DNA from: Aulosira sp. FACHB-615
GTDB lineage: Bacteria > Cyanobacteriota > Cyanobacteriia > Cyanobacteriales > Nostocaceae
Assembly (NCBI RefSeq): GCF_014698045.1
Contig: NZ_JACJSE010000009.1
Location: 124,001-188,000 of the forward strand
Direction of reading: 5' to 3'
Length of the DNA stretch: 64,000 bases
The notes below the pieces were generated by a model. The model worked only from the letters and a program-made list of their open reading frames with translations, did not search any database and was not told where the DNA came from. Positions 1 through 7,921 of this stretch are shown here, piece by piece; the first letter of the stretch is position 1; each line of letters starts with the position of its first letter. A program made the position numbers and the translations under genes.

Positions 1-74
1 TTTTGAGCAAATAAATCAAAGCATTTGCTGAGAAGTTCTTTCCGGTATTGGTCATGGTCAACAATTTTGGGCAT
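1..74 (-). CDS. TetR-family transcriptional regulator, N-terminal fragment cut by window edge
   Basis: An ATG at 74 on the minus strand opens a reading frame that runs off the left edge (24 codons seen). The peptide begins MPKIVDHDQYRKELLSKCFD and continues into LFAQ, which matches the first helix of TetR-type repressors (a conserved run ending in F-A-x-x-G). Only the start of the DNA-binding domain is inside the window, so ligand and regulon cannot be judged. Its upstream region holds two inverted repeats (144-153 and 355-377) that could be its operators. The family call rests on a short stretch and is moderately secure. Confidence 0.6.
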   Translation of the reverse strand, partial: MPKIVDHDQYRKELLSKCFDLFAQ

Positions 75-143
75 AAGTCAAATGATTGTGGATTTGGGAT
101 TCTAGGGGCGAGCAAGCAATAGCAAGCAATTTTATTTATATCG

Positions 144-153
144 AACGCTCGTT
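144..153. promoter_or_regulatory. Short palindrome, possible TetR operator
   Basis: AACG-CT-CGTT is a perfect inverted repeat lying 70 bases upstream of the TetR start codon. TetR proteins commonly repress themselves by binding such palindromes. The assignment is inference from position and symmetry. Confidence 0.3.
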
Positions 154-354
154 ATTTATAATTTACCACGTAAGAACATGCTTACACAAGGCATTGATCA
201 AAACACAGACTACACAGACAAAAAAGAAATCTGTTGCTCAGATGTAGTTTGGCTCAACTATGAATGTGTCGTGAATATGGTCAACCTGCTAAGTCACAGC
301 AGACGATTATTAGTCAATGTTAAATTTACACTTATATACACTTCTTAATCTAAA

Positions 355-377
355 CTTGACTGTCAGTTTATGTCAAG
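355..377. promoter_or_regulatory. Inverted repeat overlapping a promoter-like sequence
   Basis: CTTGAC and GTCAAG form perfect arms 11 bases apart, with an inner ACTG-T-CAGT palindrome. The same stretch carries a plus-strand TTGACT followed after 17 bases by AGAATA, so a protein bound here would cover a sigma-70-type promoter. No gene lies directly downstream on the plus strand, so the target is unclear. It may belong to the upstream region of the TetR gene. Confidence 0.3.
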
Positions 378-526
378 CAGAATAATACTTACACCGAAAT
401 TACTCACAAAACTGGAGGCGACTGGCGTTGTCAGGCTTTAAGGGCTTCCCCGTGAGCGTCAGCCGAACGTTGTAGGGGCGTAAAATCACTTAATTCTGCT
501 GATAATTCTTGTGATATTGTTTTTAC

Positions 527-1216
527 TTATCCATTCAATTCCATTGCTTGGGTTAACTGTTGTACAAAAGCTTGATGCTCAGGCGAATTCAGCCCTGTCT
601 GTAATACAGTTAATACCTGCTGCATATCACCTGCTAACAATGCCGACCTATCTAACCATAATCCTGGAAAGACTTGGCTTTGAAATATCCCTGCTGGATT
701 TGGTTGCAGATTGACATATTCTCCTGCTTCCAAGCAGAACCAATCAATCTGCTGATCAAAGACTTGCCAGACAATATACTCTTTAATGCCATTACGTCGA
801 TAAGCACGCTTTTTGTCTCCTAAATCAACTGTGGCGCTACTGGCGGCAATTTCGGCGATTAATTCTGGTGCGCCTTCTATATAACCATCCTGGCTAAAAC
901 GTGATTGTCCTCCAGCTTGAGCATCAATCAATAACAGCGCATCGGGTTGGGGTTCATTGTCTAAATCAAGGCGCACAGTCGGGTTATCACCGAGACGTAC
1001 TCCTGGGGTTGCAATTTTGTAATTCCATAACCAGCCCATTAAGTCGGCGTGGGGTTCAGCATGGGGTTCAAAACGCAGAGGTGAAGCCATGTAGACAGTT
1101 CCTTCAATTAATTCAGCTTTTTTTAACTTAGGCATGGCGTTGTAACGCCGTTCAAATTCAAAGCGAGTTAAGCGATCGCCATTTTCTAAGGGAGGAACTG
1201 TCAAACGTAGAACCAT
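527..1216 (-). CDS. Uma2-family (DUF820) putative restriction-like endonuclease
   Basis: This 229-residue protein has the Uma2/DUF820 layout, a PD-(D/E)xK-type fold that is greatly expanded in cyanobacteria. Visible markers are PQPDALL (acidic residue near 90), ELIAEI (near 117) and the DLGDKKRAYRRNGIKEYIV stretch near 132-150, typical of the family core. The length fits a single-domain member. It starts with ATG at 1216 and is followed by a repeat-filled spacer before leuA. The family's physiological role is poorly known; a nuclease role is assumed from fold. Some members travel with mobile elements, but this copy has no obvious partner. Confidence 0.85.
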   Translation of the reverse strand: MVLRLTVPPLENGDRLTRFEFERRYNAMPKLKKAELIEGTVYMASPLRFEPHAEPHADLMGWLWNYKIATPGVRLGDNPTVRLDLDNEPQPDALLLIDAQAGGQSRFSQDGYIEGAPELIAEIAASSATVDLGDKKRAYRRNGIKEYIVWQVFDQQIDWFCLEAGEYVNLQPNPAGIFQSQVFPGLWLDRSALLAGDMQQVLTVLQTGLNSPEHQAFVQQLTQAMELNG

Positions 1217-1256
1217 AACTATGGCCGCAACCTTTATTTTTATCCTAATACCCTTT

Positions 1257-1424
1257 CACCCCTAAATCCAACTTCCACAGACAATTTTGGTGCGTAAGTC
1301 CTGTATATGAAGACTTACGCAGTAAGACGAAATATCAAGGGTGTAAGGGTGTAGGGGTGTATGTATCTAAAACTCTTACACCCCTAAACCCAACTTCCAC
1401 AGACAATCTTGGTGCGTAAGTCCT
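1257..1424. repeat. Family-B-type repeat ends (tandem partial copies)
   Basis: Two near-identical blocks of about 45 bases (1257-1302 and 1380-1424) end in GTGCGTAAGTCCT. The second is paired with an inverted GACTTACGCA at 1312-1321, giving a 110-base unit with inverted ends. The ends match those of the complete family-B elements at 58473-58770 and 61574-61846, so these look like partial or internally deleted copies between leuA and the Uma2 gene. Confidence 0.6.
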
Positions 1425-1430
1425 ATATAT

Positions 1431-3023
1431 CTATGCAGTTACTTCTTCTGGCTGTTGCTTTGTTTGTAAGGATGCGTAAAGACGATTTAACGCATTAACA
1501 TAAGCTTGCGCGGATGCAACTATGATGTCTGTGTTGGCTGCATGACCCGAAAATACTCTTGATTCATAGCGCAGCCGAATTGTGACTTCGCCAATGGCAT
1601 CAATACCAGCCGTGACTGACTGTACAGAAAATTCAATTAACTGATTGGGTACGTTGACAACGCGGTTAATTGCTTTGTAAACTGCATCAACTGGGCCAGT
1701 ACCAATGGCGGCATCAGTTAATTCTTCGCCATCTGGAGTGCGGAGAGTGACTGTAGCTGTGGGACGAGCATTGCTACCGCAGGAAACTTGCACCAACTCT
1801 ACTTTAAACAAATCGGGTGCTTGTTGAATTTCATCATTGACAATTGCTTCCAAGTCCCAATCAGAAATTTCTTTCTTTTTATCAGCCACTTCTTTAAAAC
1901 GGACAAAGGCTTTGTTTAATTCGGTTTCGGATAATTCAAAGCCCAATTCTTTTAAGCGGGTGCGGAAAGCATTTCTACCGGAATGTTTACCCAAGACAAT
2001 TTGATTGTCTGTTAAACCAATCAATTGGGCATCCATAATTTCGTAGGTGAGTTTATTTTTTAATACCCCATCTTGATGGATACCAGATTCATGGGCAAAG
2101 GCATTTGCGCCCACAATTGCTTTATTGGGTTGTACTAACATTCCTGTCAAACTCGAAACTTGACGGGAAGTTTTGTAAATTTGTCGAGTGTCAATATTTG
2201 TTAATGGTTCTTCGGAATCAACGTGTCTACCTAAGAAGGGATTGAAATATTGACGACGGACGTGCAGCGCCATGACTAATTCTTCTAAGGCAGCATTTCC
2301 GGCACGTTCACCAATACCATTAATGGTGCATTCCAATTGCCTTGCACCATTTTTGACTGCTTCTAAAAAGTTAGCAACTGCTAAACCTAAGTCGTTATGA
2401 CCGTGAACGGAGATAATTGCTTGATCAATGTTGGGGACATTTTCTTTAATGCCCTTAATTAACGCGCCAAATTCGCTGGGAGTTGTGTAACCTACAGTAT
2501 CAGGAATATTAACTGTAGTTGCGCCTGCTGCGATCGCCCGTTCTAATACTTGATACAAAAACTCTGGATCAGAACGCCCTGCATCTTCAGGCGAAAATTC
2601 CACATCATCAGTAAAAGTCTTAGCATAAGCGACCATTTCTTCGGCGATCGCCACTACTTCTGGCCGGGTCTTTTTCAACTTATATTGCAAGTGAATATCA
2701 GAAGTTGCAATAAATGTATGAATTCTGCCCCGTGCTGCCCCTTTAATTGCTTCTGCGGCTGTTTTAATATCGTCGTGTCTGGCTCTAGCTAAACTACAAA
2801 TAATTGGGCCATCTTCTGTGCCTACAGTTTGAGCAATTTTACTGACTGCTTCAAAATCTCCAGGACTCGCAAAGGCAAAACCAGCTTCAATTACATCTAC
2901 GCCTAAGCGGGCTAATTGTTTAGCGATCGCCAGCTTTTCATCTATATTCAGCGTTGCACCTGGGCATTGTTCGCCATCGCGGAGTGTCGTATCAAAAATG
3001 ATAATTCGCTCTGGTTTATTCAT
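1431..3023 (-). CDS. leuA: 2-isopropylmalate synthase
   Basis: LeuA condenses acetyl-CoA with 2-oxoisovalerate, the first committed step of leucine biosynthesis. The 530-residue product has the HMGL-like TIM barrel, starting with the FDTTLRDGEQ motif at residue 10 (metal and substrate binding) and the HGHNDLG motif near 208-214 (metal-binding histidines). It has the C-terminal LeuA regulatory domain (about 390-510) that mediates leucine feedback in this family. Length is normal for type-1 LeuA. The ATG at 3023 gives the expected N-terminus MNKPERIIIFD. It stands alone between the Uma2 and LabA-like genes, with no other leu genes nearby. Confidence 0.96.
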   Translation of the reverse strand: MNKPERIIIFDTTLRDGEQCPGATLNIDEKLAIAKQLARLGVDVIEAGFAFASPGDFEAVSKIAQTVGTEDGPIICSLARARHDDIKTAAEAIKGAARGRIHTFIATSDIHLQYKLKKTRPEVVAIAEEMVAYAKTFTDDVEFSPEDAGRSDPEFLYQVLERAIAAGATTVNIPDTVGYTTPSEFGALIKGIKENVPNIDQAIISVHGHNDLGLAVANFLEAVKNGARQLECTINGIGERAGNAALEELVMALHVRRQYFNPFLGRHVDSEEPLTNIDTRQIYKTSRQVSSLTGMLVQPNKAIVGANAFAHESGIHQDGVLKNKLTYEIMDAQLIGLTDNQIVLGKHSGRNAFRTRLKELGFELSETELNKAFVRFKEVADKKKEISDWDLEAIVNDEIQQAPDLFKVELVQVSCGSNARPTATVTLRTPDGEELTDAAIGTGPVDAVYKAINRVVNVPNQLIEFSVQSVTAGIDAIGEVTIRLRYESRVFSGHAANTDIIVASAQAYVNALNRLYASLQTKQQPEEVTA

Positions 3024-3112
3024 CTTTTTGGTTTTTTGTTTAGGTGTAGTTCTTTTATTTTAAATATTTGTAACCTTAGTTGTTTCGCTCTTATTTTTGT
3101 AAATAATTATTG

Positions 3113-3643
3113 CTAAGGTACTTGACCATCCACTTTTTCTATTTGGTCTCTAATATCATTCAAATCTATATATCTGTCCGTAGCATTACGCAGCTCTCGC
3201 GCAATCATTCCTTCTGTAGATACTACTGTAATATGTGTATTTTTAGAACGTAATAGTTCAATCGCTCGTTCAAAATCACCATCACCACTAAATAAAACTA
3301 CCCGGTCATACTGGTCTACAGTATTAAACATATCTACGACAATTTCTATATCTAAATTTGCTTTTTGGGAATAGCGGCCGGAAGTATCATCATAGTATTC
3401 TTTGAGAATTTTTGTTCGGACTGTGTAACCTAGACTGATAAGAGCATCTCGGAAACCTCGTTGATCTTGGGGGTCTTTTAAGCCCGTGTACCAAAAGGCA
3501 TTAATTAAAGTCGTCTCTGATTGCTCGTGTTTGAAATATTCTAATACTCGCCGAGGGTCAAAAAACCAGCCATTTTTTTGTTGAGCATAGAACATATTAT
3601 TTCCGTCTACAAAAATAGACAGACGATTCATAGGGGAACCCAT
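3113..3643 (-). CDS. LabA-like NYN-domain protein
   Basis: This 176-residue protein is a single NYN (PIN-like) domain. It shows IFVDGNN near the N-terminus, LDIEIVVDMF in the middle and FSGDGDFERAI towards the C-terminus; these acidic residues form the metal site of NYN ribonucleases. The family includes LabA of Synechococcus, which affects circadian output. Whether this copy is an orthologue cannot be decided here. Two starts are possible: ATG at 3643 (MGSPMNRL) or the internal ATG at 3631 (MNRLSIF), which resembles common family starts. RNase activity is inferred from fold only. Confidence 0.85.
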   Translation of the reverse strand: MGSPMNRLSIFVDGNNMFYAQQKNGWFFDPRRVLEYFKHEQSETTLINAFWYTGLKDPQDQRGFRDALISLGYTVRTKILKEYYDDTSGRYSQKANLDIEIVVDMFNTVDQYDRVVLFSGDGDFERAIELLRSKNTHITVVSTEGMIARELRNATDRYIDLNDIRDQIEKVDGQVP

Positions 3644-4034
3644 AAAAATTTACACCTAAAATATAGCAATGAATTTAGATTGAACAATAGATTATAGCAA
3701 CTCTTAAATCATAAATTTGCTAATAGATGGGAACTAGTTTCCCATGTATAGCCTTTATCTTACCTCTTGCAAAGCATAAATTTGACGCAAACATCAACCC
3801 AAGCTGCTGGGTGTGGGATAGTTTAACCTCTAACACTATATAAATATGTCATACAATCAAAATCTACCAATAAAGCTGGCTGAGTAACAGCATTCTTAGT
3901 GATATAACTGTCAATTTTACTCCTAAAGAGGTAAGGTATATGTCTGAAAGGAGGATATTGGCTAATGCTCATATATACATACAGTTGAGTGAAGTAAAGT
4001 TATCTGTTCTGGCAAATGTAGAAATGTGAGGTAA
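3644..4034. other. Non-coding spacer
   Basis: This is AT-rich sequence upstream of the LabA-like gene. A strong AGGAGG lies at 3950-3955 but leads only to very short frames (for example 29 codons from 3939). I see no RNA gene or clear terminator. Confidence 0.4.
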
Positions 4035-4601
4035 GTGGGAACTCAAGGAGAGATTTCAAGTATATTAATCCACATATTGGTTTTCCTGTTAACAAAATTA
4101 GGAACTTTTTGGCAAATATCACCTGGAGACAATCAGCCGGAGTCATTTTCAATCCAGCTTCCTGGATAATATTTTTATGAGTCTCACATTGAGTCGTCAC
4201 AGATGACAGTCTGGCCGCTATCCAATGCAGAATATGAATATCCTGACAACAGGAGATGTTTAACTCAGGAGTGGAACCTCAGAAATCAACAATTAATTGT
4301 CGATCTCCAACACCTTTATATCCTTACATCATGAAATCAAGTTTCAGCGACCAATTTGCCACAACCTCAGCCTGTACAGTAGGAATTGCCTGGGTTTGAC
4401 TCCAGTCAAGTAATCATCAATGCTCAAACTCAATCAACAAATAACTCAGACTGTCTTAGATTTGAAGGCCTTTCCCATTTAGATTTGGCATATTATCCAG
4501 AGTCAGAGAAGATAGATTACAAATGTATAAGATTTTCATTTAAGTTTTATTTCAATATGTTTTTAGTAGAAACGAGACTAAATAAATCAAGTTGTCTGTA
4601 A
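4035..4601 (+). pseudogene. Possible decayed coding region upstream of the CHASE2 kinase
   Basis: One plus-strand frame is protein-like across about 189 codons but is broken by three in-frame stops (4167-4169, 4332-4334, 4380-4382). Chance would give about three times as many stops in sequence this AT-rich. Readable pieces include WPLSNAEYEYPDNRRCLTQE (near 4220-4280) and a last open piece starting at 4386. I do not recognise the family. The frame was picked after looking, so the evidence is weak. It may equally be ordinary spacer in front of the kinase gene at 4620. Confidence 0.25.
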
Positions 4602-4619
4602 ACCAATTATTAACACGAT

Positions 4620-6929
4620 ATGGCAGAAGAACCTACATCTACCTTCAGCAAAAAAAATGTCTCTACTGCCAATACAGCTTCAGGCAAACCCACAAAAGTC
4701 ACATTGACAGCTTCACAGTCTAAACTTGTGGCTCGCTTAAGTCACTTTTTAGTGGCTGTATCTACCATCGGTTCAGCATTGCTGACTACTTCTGGTGTGG
4801 GCTGGGTGAATTTGATGGAGAGTCAGATATTTTCAGCGTTTTTTCAACTGCGGGGTACGATCGCACCACCAGCAGATATCGTGATTTTGGCAATTGACGA
4901 CCAGTCAATTTCAGTTCCCGAACAGTACTATAATTCAGATCCAAAACAGTATGCCTACCTAGAACCACTGAAATCTTTTCCGTTTAAACGGGCTGCTTAT
5001 GGACAAATTATCGAAAAATTAGTCAAAGCTGGGGCGCGGGCTGTGGCAGTTGATGTAGTATTTGACACACCCAGTAGCTATGGCAGTGAGGACGATCGCC
5101 AACTGCAAGCCGTCTTAAAAAAATATGGCAACAAAGTGACTTTAGCCGCGCTGTATGAGGATTTTGAGAGCCATCAAGGGACTTTTACACAGTTGACGCT
5201 ACCCCAAGAGATGTTTCAAGTTGGTGGAGTGACAGTTGGTTCTGTAAATTTCCCCTTAGAAGCAGATGGCAAAGTTCATAAATTAGCCAGTGAATTTCCC
5301 AAGCTGTTAGCAGCTAATGGAATGTTGACAGAGAAAGCACCTGCTTTTGATGAAGCAGTTTTAGGTGCAGCCCAAGTCAAATATCCCCAGCCAAAAGGCG
5401 ATCGCATTTATTTTTGGGGTTCAGCCGGAACATTTGAGCAAATTCCCTTATGGTATGTTCTCGACCCTCCAAATTGGCAGAACTATTTGCAGCAAGGTAG
5501 AGTTTTTCAAGACAAAATTGTTTTGATTGGCTCTACCGATAAACTCAACAATGATTATCACCCGGTAGCGGCGGTGAATCCCCCCCAGAGAATGGCGGGA
5601 GTTGAAATTCATGCCAATGCGATCGCCACTTTAATGCAGAATAAAGCGATCGCCCCAGCAATTTCTAGTTCAACATTGCAAGGATTGTTTGTGCTGATTT
5701 TAGTTGGCGCTACCGTCTACATTGCCAATAGAAGCAAGAGCAATATTAAACGCTTTGTGATTAGTTTAGCCGCAGCTAGTATTTGGGGAGGAATTAGCTA
5801 TGTGTGCTTTATACACGGTCAGTTAATTTTTCCCACTGCCATCCCAATGATAGCGATCGCGTTCAATGGATTGTCTTATCTGGGAATAGAAGTTGCTAGA
5901 GAAAAATTGCGAACCCGTCAATTAGTCGTAATCTTTCAGAAATATAAAACATCTCCCGTTGTTCAAGAAATTATCAGCCAACAAAACGACTTACAAGACT
6001 TACTCCAGAAAAGGGATTTAGCCGTATCTGGCAAAATCCTCGCCGGACGCTACAAAATTGTCAAAGTTCTCGGTTCTGGTGGATTCAGCGAAACCTACAT
6101 CGCTGAAGATATGCACCGTCCTGGTTATCCACGCTGTGTCGTCAAGCAATTAAAACCAGCCAATACCCAAGCAAAAAGTTTAGAACTTGCCAGACGTTTA
6201 TTTCATTCCGAAGCCGCAACTCTCGAAAAACTGGGGACTCATCCGCAAATTCCCCAACTTTTGGCTTATTTTGAACAAGATGATGAATTTTATTTAGTTC
6301 AGGAATATGTCATAGGTCATTCCTTGATTAAAGAACTACCATCTGGTCAAGGTTTAAGAGAAGCTCAAGTCAGAGAAATTATCAAAGAACTATTACAAAT
6401 CTTAGTCTTTGTTCACGAAAATGGTGTGATTCATCGAGATATTAAACCCAGCAATATCATGCGCCGCCATACAGATAACAAACTCGTCTTAATAGACTTT
6501 GGTGCAGTCAAAGAAGTCTCAGTTCCACAACTAGAAAATTCCGAACAAGCCCCTTTTACAATTGGTATTGGGACAAGAGGCTATGCACCTAGCGAACAAT
6601 GCTTTGGTCGTCCGCAGTACAGTAGTGATATTTATGCGATCGGGATGATTGGGATTCGCGCCTTAACCGGAATTGCCCCCCATGAAATGAATAGAAATGA
6701 GAATGGCGAATGGCAATGGAGAAATCAAGCAATTGTCAGCGATGCCCTAGCTGAGATTTTGGAAAAAACGGTATTAGATGATGTTAAACAACGCTATCAA
6801 TCAGCCGCAGAAGTGTTAGCAATACTGGATAAATTACCAATTTATCCAGATACGAATCTTTTACCACAAAATGATAATTCAAACTTACCGACTATACCTT
6901 GGTTGGAAGATTCGGCAGGGAATTTTTAA
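4620..6929 (+). CDS. CHASE2-domain transmembrane serine/threonine protein kinase
   Basis: The 769-residue protein begins with a basic-polar tail and a membrane segment (about 40-60). An extracytoplasmic CHASE2 sensor follows (about 65-350, with the typical AIDDQSI and GARAVAVDVVF stretches), then three clustered membrane helices (about 355-425) and a cytoplasmic kinase domain (about 478-745). The kinase is complete: glycine loop VLGSGGFSETY, lysine in VVKQL, catalytic VIHRDIKPSN and LIDFGAVKEV with an intact DFG. The CHASE2-STK arrangement is common in cyanobacteria and reports an unknown external or periplasmic signal by phosphorylation. It starts with ATG, and no partner gene adjoins. Confidence 0.9.
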   Translation: MAEEPTSTFSKKNVSTANTASGKPTKVTLTASQSKLVARLSHFLVAVSTIGSALLTTSGVGWVNLMESQIFSAFFQLRGTIAPPADIVILAIDDQSISVPEQYYNSDPKQYAYLEPLKSFPFKRAAYGQIIEKLVKAGARAVAVDVVFDTPSSYGSEDDRQLQAVLKKYGNKVTLAALYEDFESHQGTFTQLTLPQEMFQVGGVTVGSVNFPLEADGKVHKLASEFPKLLAANGMLTEKAPAFDEAVLGAAQVKYPQPKGDRIYFWGSAGTFEQIPLWYVLDPPNWQNYLQQGRVFQDKIVLIGSTDKLNNDYHPVAAVNPPQRMAGVEIHANAIATLMQNKAIAPAISSSTLQGLFVLILVGATVYIANRSKSNIKRFVISLAAASIWGGISYVCFIHGQLIFPTAIPMIAIAFNGLSYLGIEVAREKLRTRQLVVIFQKYKTSPVVQEIISQQNDLQDLLQKRDLAVSGKILAGRYKIVKVLGSGGFSETYIAEDMHRPGYPRCVVKQLKPANTQAKSLELARRLFHSEAATLEKLGTHPQIPQLLAYFEQDDEFYLVQEYVIGHSLIKELPSGQGLREAQVREIIKELLQILVFVHENGVIHRDIKPSNIMRRHTDNKLVLIDFGAVKEVSVPQLENSEQAPFTIGIGTRGYAPSEQCFGRPQYSSDIYAIGMIGIRALTGIAPHEMNRNENGEWQWRNQAIVSDALAEILEKTVLDDVKQRYQSAAEVLAILDKLPIYPDTNLLPQNDNSNLPTIPWLEDSAGNF

Positions 6930-6947
6930 ACTTCAAAAATAAATATT

Positions 6948-7283
6948 TTAACCCACAGCATAATCAGTAAACTGACGCATATAAGGCGAATGAAACCCTA
7001 AAACAATATCTTGCTTTGGTACACCCAATTCTACTAAATCAGCAGCAATATCATCTTCTGTACCATTCCATTGCAGCCAAATCTTTTCATTTTTAATGTC
7101 TAAATGTATGACCGGGCCATAAACACGTCTTCGATTACGCCAACCAACATAAAAAAGCTGATAATGGTCGTGTTCAGTATCAAAAATCAGTTGTACGTCT
7201 ACATTATCTTCCCCTAAATCTCGCGCTGCATATTCTTTGAGTAATCTTTGGATATACTCTCGATAGATATCTAGCTTTGCCAT
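6948..7283 (-). CDS. xisI: XisI-like protein (fdxN element excision controlling factor family)
   Basis: This 111-residue protein has the hallmark XisI features: an N-terminal helix (DIYREYIQRLLKEYA), the central YGPVIHLDIKNEKIWLQWNG segment and the end GFHSPYMRQFTDYAVG. In Anabaena, XisH and XisI are required with the recombinase XisF for excision of the fdxN element, but xisHI pairs are scattered through cyanobacterial genomes away from any excised element. The start overlaps the end of xisH by 13 bases, so translation is probably coupled. No recombinase is nearby, so a role in excision here is not supported. Confidence 0.9.
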   Translation of the reverse strand: MAKLDIYREYIQRLLKEYAARDLGEDNVDVQLIFDTEHDHYQLFYVGWRNRRRVYGPVIHLDIKNEKIWLQWNGTEDDIAADLVELGVPKQDIVLGFHSPYMRQFTDYAVG

Positions 7284-7690
7284 AGCACAACCTCTTCTTT
7301 TTCGTCATCAAAAATCAATAAATTGACTTGACTACGTTGAATGACTGCCTGCACAAATGGCTGTGTCAAAAACTCATCATAAATGAGCCACGGTACCGCT
7401 AAGTATAAAACTTGTTCATAGCCAAAGTCAGTTAAAGCATAACGGTAGTTAATATACTGCCCTATAGCTAAATGGAATTCAGCCATCGCAGAAGCACCCA
7501 AAAAACTTTTGACTTCAACTGCAATTTTCTGCCCATTGCGTTCAGCTGCAACCAGTTTTTCTGCTCCCAAGTCTATATATAGTTTAGTTGTAGAACTAAT
7601 CCGAATGCGGAGAGGATCATGTGTAATTAGCCACCCGTCTTTTTGCAGGGCTATTTTAACTGCATCATGAAATTTATCTTTCGCTGACAT
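7271..7690 (-). CDS. xisH: XisH-like protein (PD-(D/E)xK fold)
   Basis: This 139-residue XisH homologue keeps a restriction-nuclease-like core: D in YIDLGAEK (near 40) and EVKSF (near 58-62). These acidic and Lys residues match a PD-(D/E)xK active site. It lies directly upstream of and overlaps xisI on the minus strand. The pair is a stable gene module in filamentous cyanobacteria whose general function is unknown; excision control of the fdxN element is the only described role. The ATG at 7690 is well placed. The Y-RNA-like gene at 7767-7876 lies just upstream. Confidence 0.9.
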   Translation of the reverse strand: MSAKDKFHDAVKIALQKDGWLITHDPLRIRISSTTKLYIDLGAEKLVAAERNGQKIAVEVKSFLGASAMAEFHLAIGQYINYRYALTDFGYEQVLYLAVPWLIYDEFLTQPFVQAVIQRSQVNLLIFDDEKEEVVLWQS

Positions 7691-7766
7691 CCTATGCTAA
7701 TTGTTGCTTTTAAGAGTATTTTAGCAAAGACCTATAGGGGTAATATTTAATTGAAACAAGTATAAA

Positions 7767-7876
7767 GGCGGGTGCGGGAATTGAACCCGCTAGTCCCCGG
7801 AGATGGTGGAGACGTTAACCGATAACCCTAAATTCTTCGTCCCAAAGGGCAAGTTGTGAACAAGGGATAACCCGCC
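7767..7876 (-). ncRNA. tRNA-like / Y-RNA-like RNA 1, downstream of rsr
   Basis: Read on the minus strand, GGCGGGT (7876-7870) pairs with ACCCGCC (7773-7767) to close a 7-bp acceptor-like stem. Just inside the 3' side is a canonical T arm: GCGGG, loop TTCAATT, CCCGC. A D arm is missing. Instead an insert holds a hairpin CCC-TTT-GGG followed by the box GACGAAG (7841-7835) and then AGGGTTATCGG. The box matches the bacterial Ro-binding Y RNA motif as I recall it (G-N-C-G-A-A, then G). A further stem GTCTCC/GGGGAC lies between insert and T arm. It lies 46 bases past the rsr stop, on the same strand. Confidence 0.7.
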
Positions 7877-7878
7877 GA

Positions 7879-7914
7879 GAAGTATGAAGTATGAAATTTT
7901 ATACTTCATACTTC
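7879..7914. repeat. Perfect 14-bp inverted repeat between rsr and RNA 1
   Basis: GAAGTATGAAGTAT (7879-7892) is exactly mirrored at 7901-7914 with an 8-base loop. It sits between the rsr stop codon and the downstream tRNA-like RNA, so it could act as a terminator or as an RNA processing or stability element. Related GAAGTATGAA sequence occurs near 37530, which suggests a dispersed repeat. Confidence 0.6.
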
Positions 7915-7921
7915 ACAATTT

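Larger units (their letters stand above)
75..526. other. Gene-poor spacer between the TetR gene and the Uma2 gene
   Basis: No convincing gene is seen here. The stretch holds two inverted repeats suited to a TetR-type regulator and, near 440-480, a GC-rich block related to the dispersed palindromic repeat found at 9578-9632 and 16696-16749. A 56-codon plus-strand frame (178-348) exists but has no supporting evidence. Confidence 0.5.

Noticed and set aside
178..348. 56-codon plus-strand frame starting MLTQGIDQNTDYTDKK
   Set aside because: It has no ribosome-binding site and no recognisable domain, and it lies in a spacer with repeats and operator-like sites. A small gene cannot be excluded, but nothing supports it.
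4000..4200. 66-codon minus-strand frame in the spacer before the CHASE2 kinase
   Set aside because: It is antisense to a better candidate frame that is itself weak, and it has no start context.
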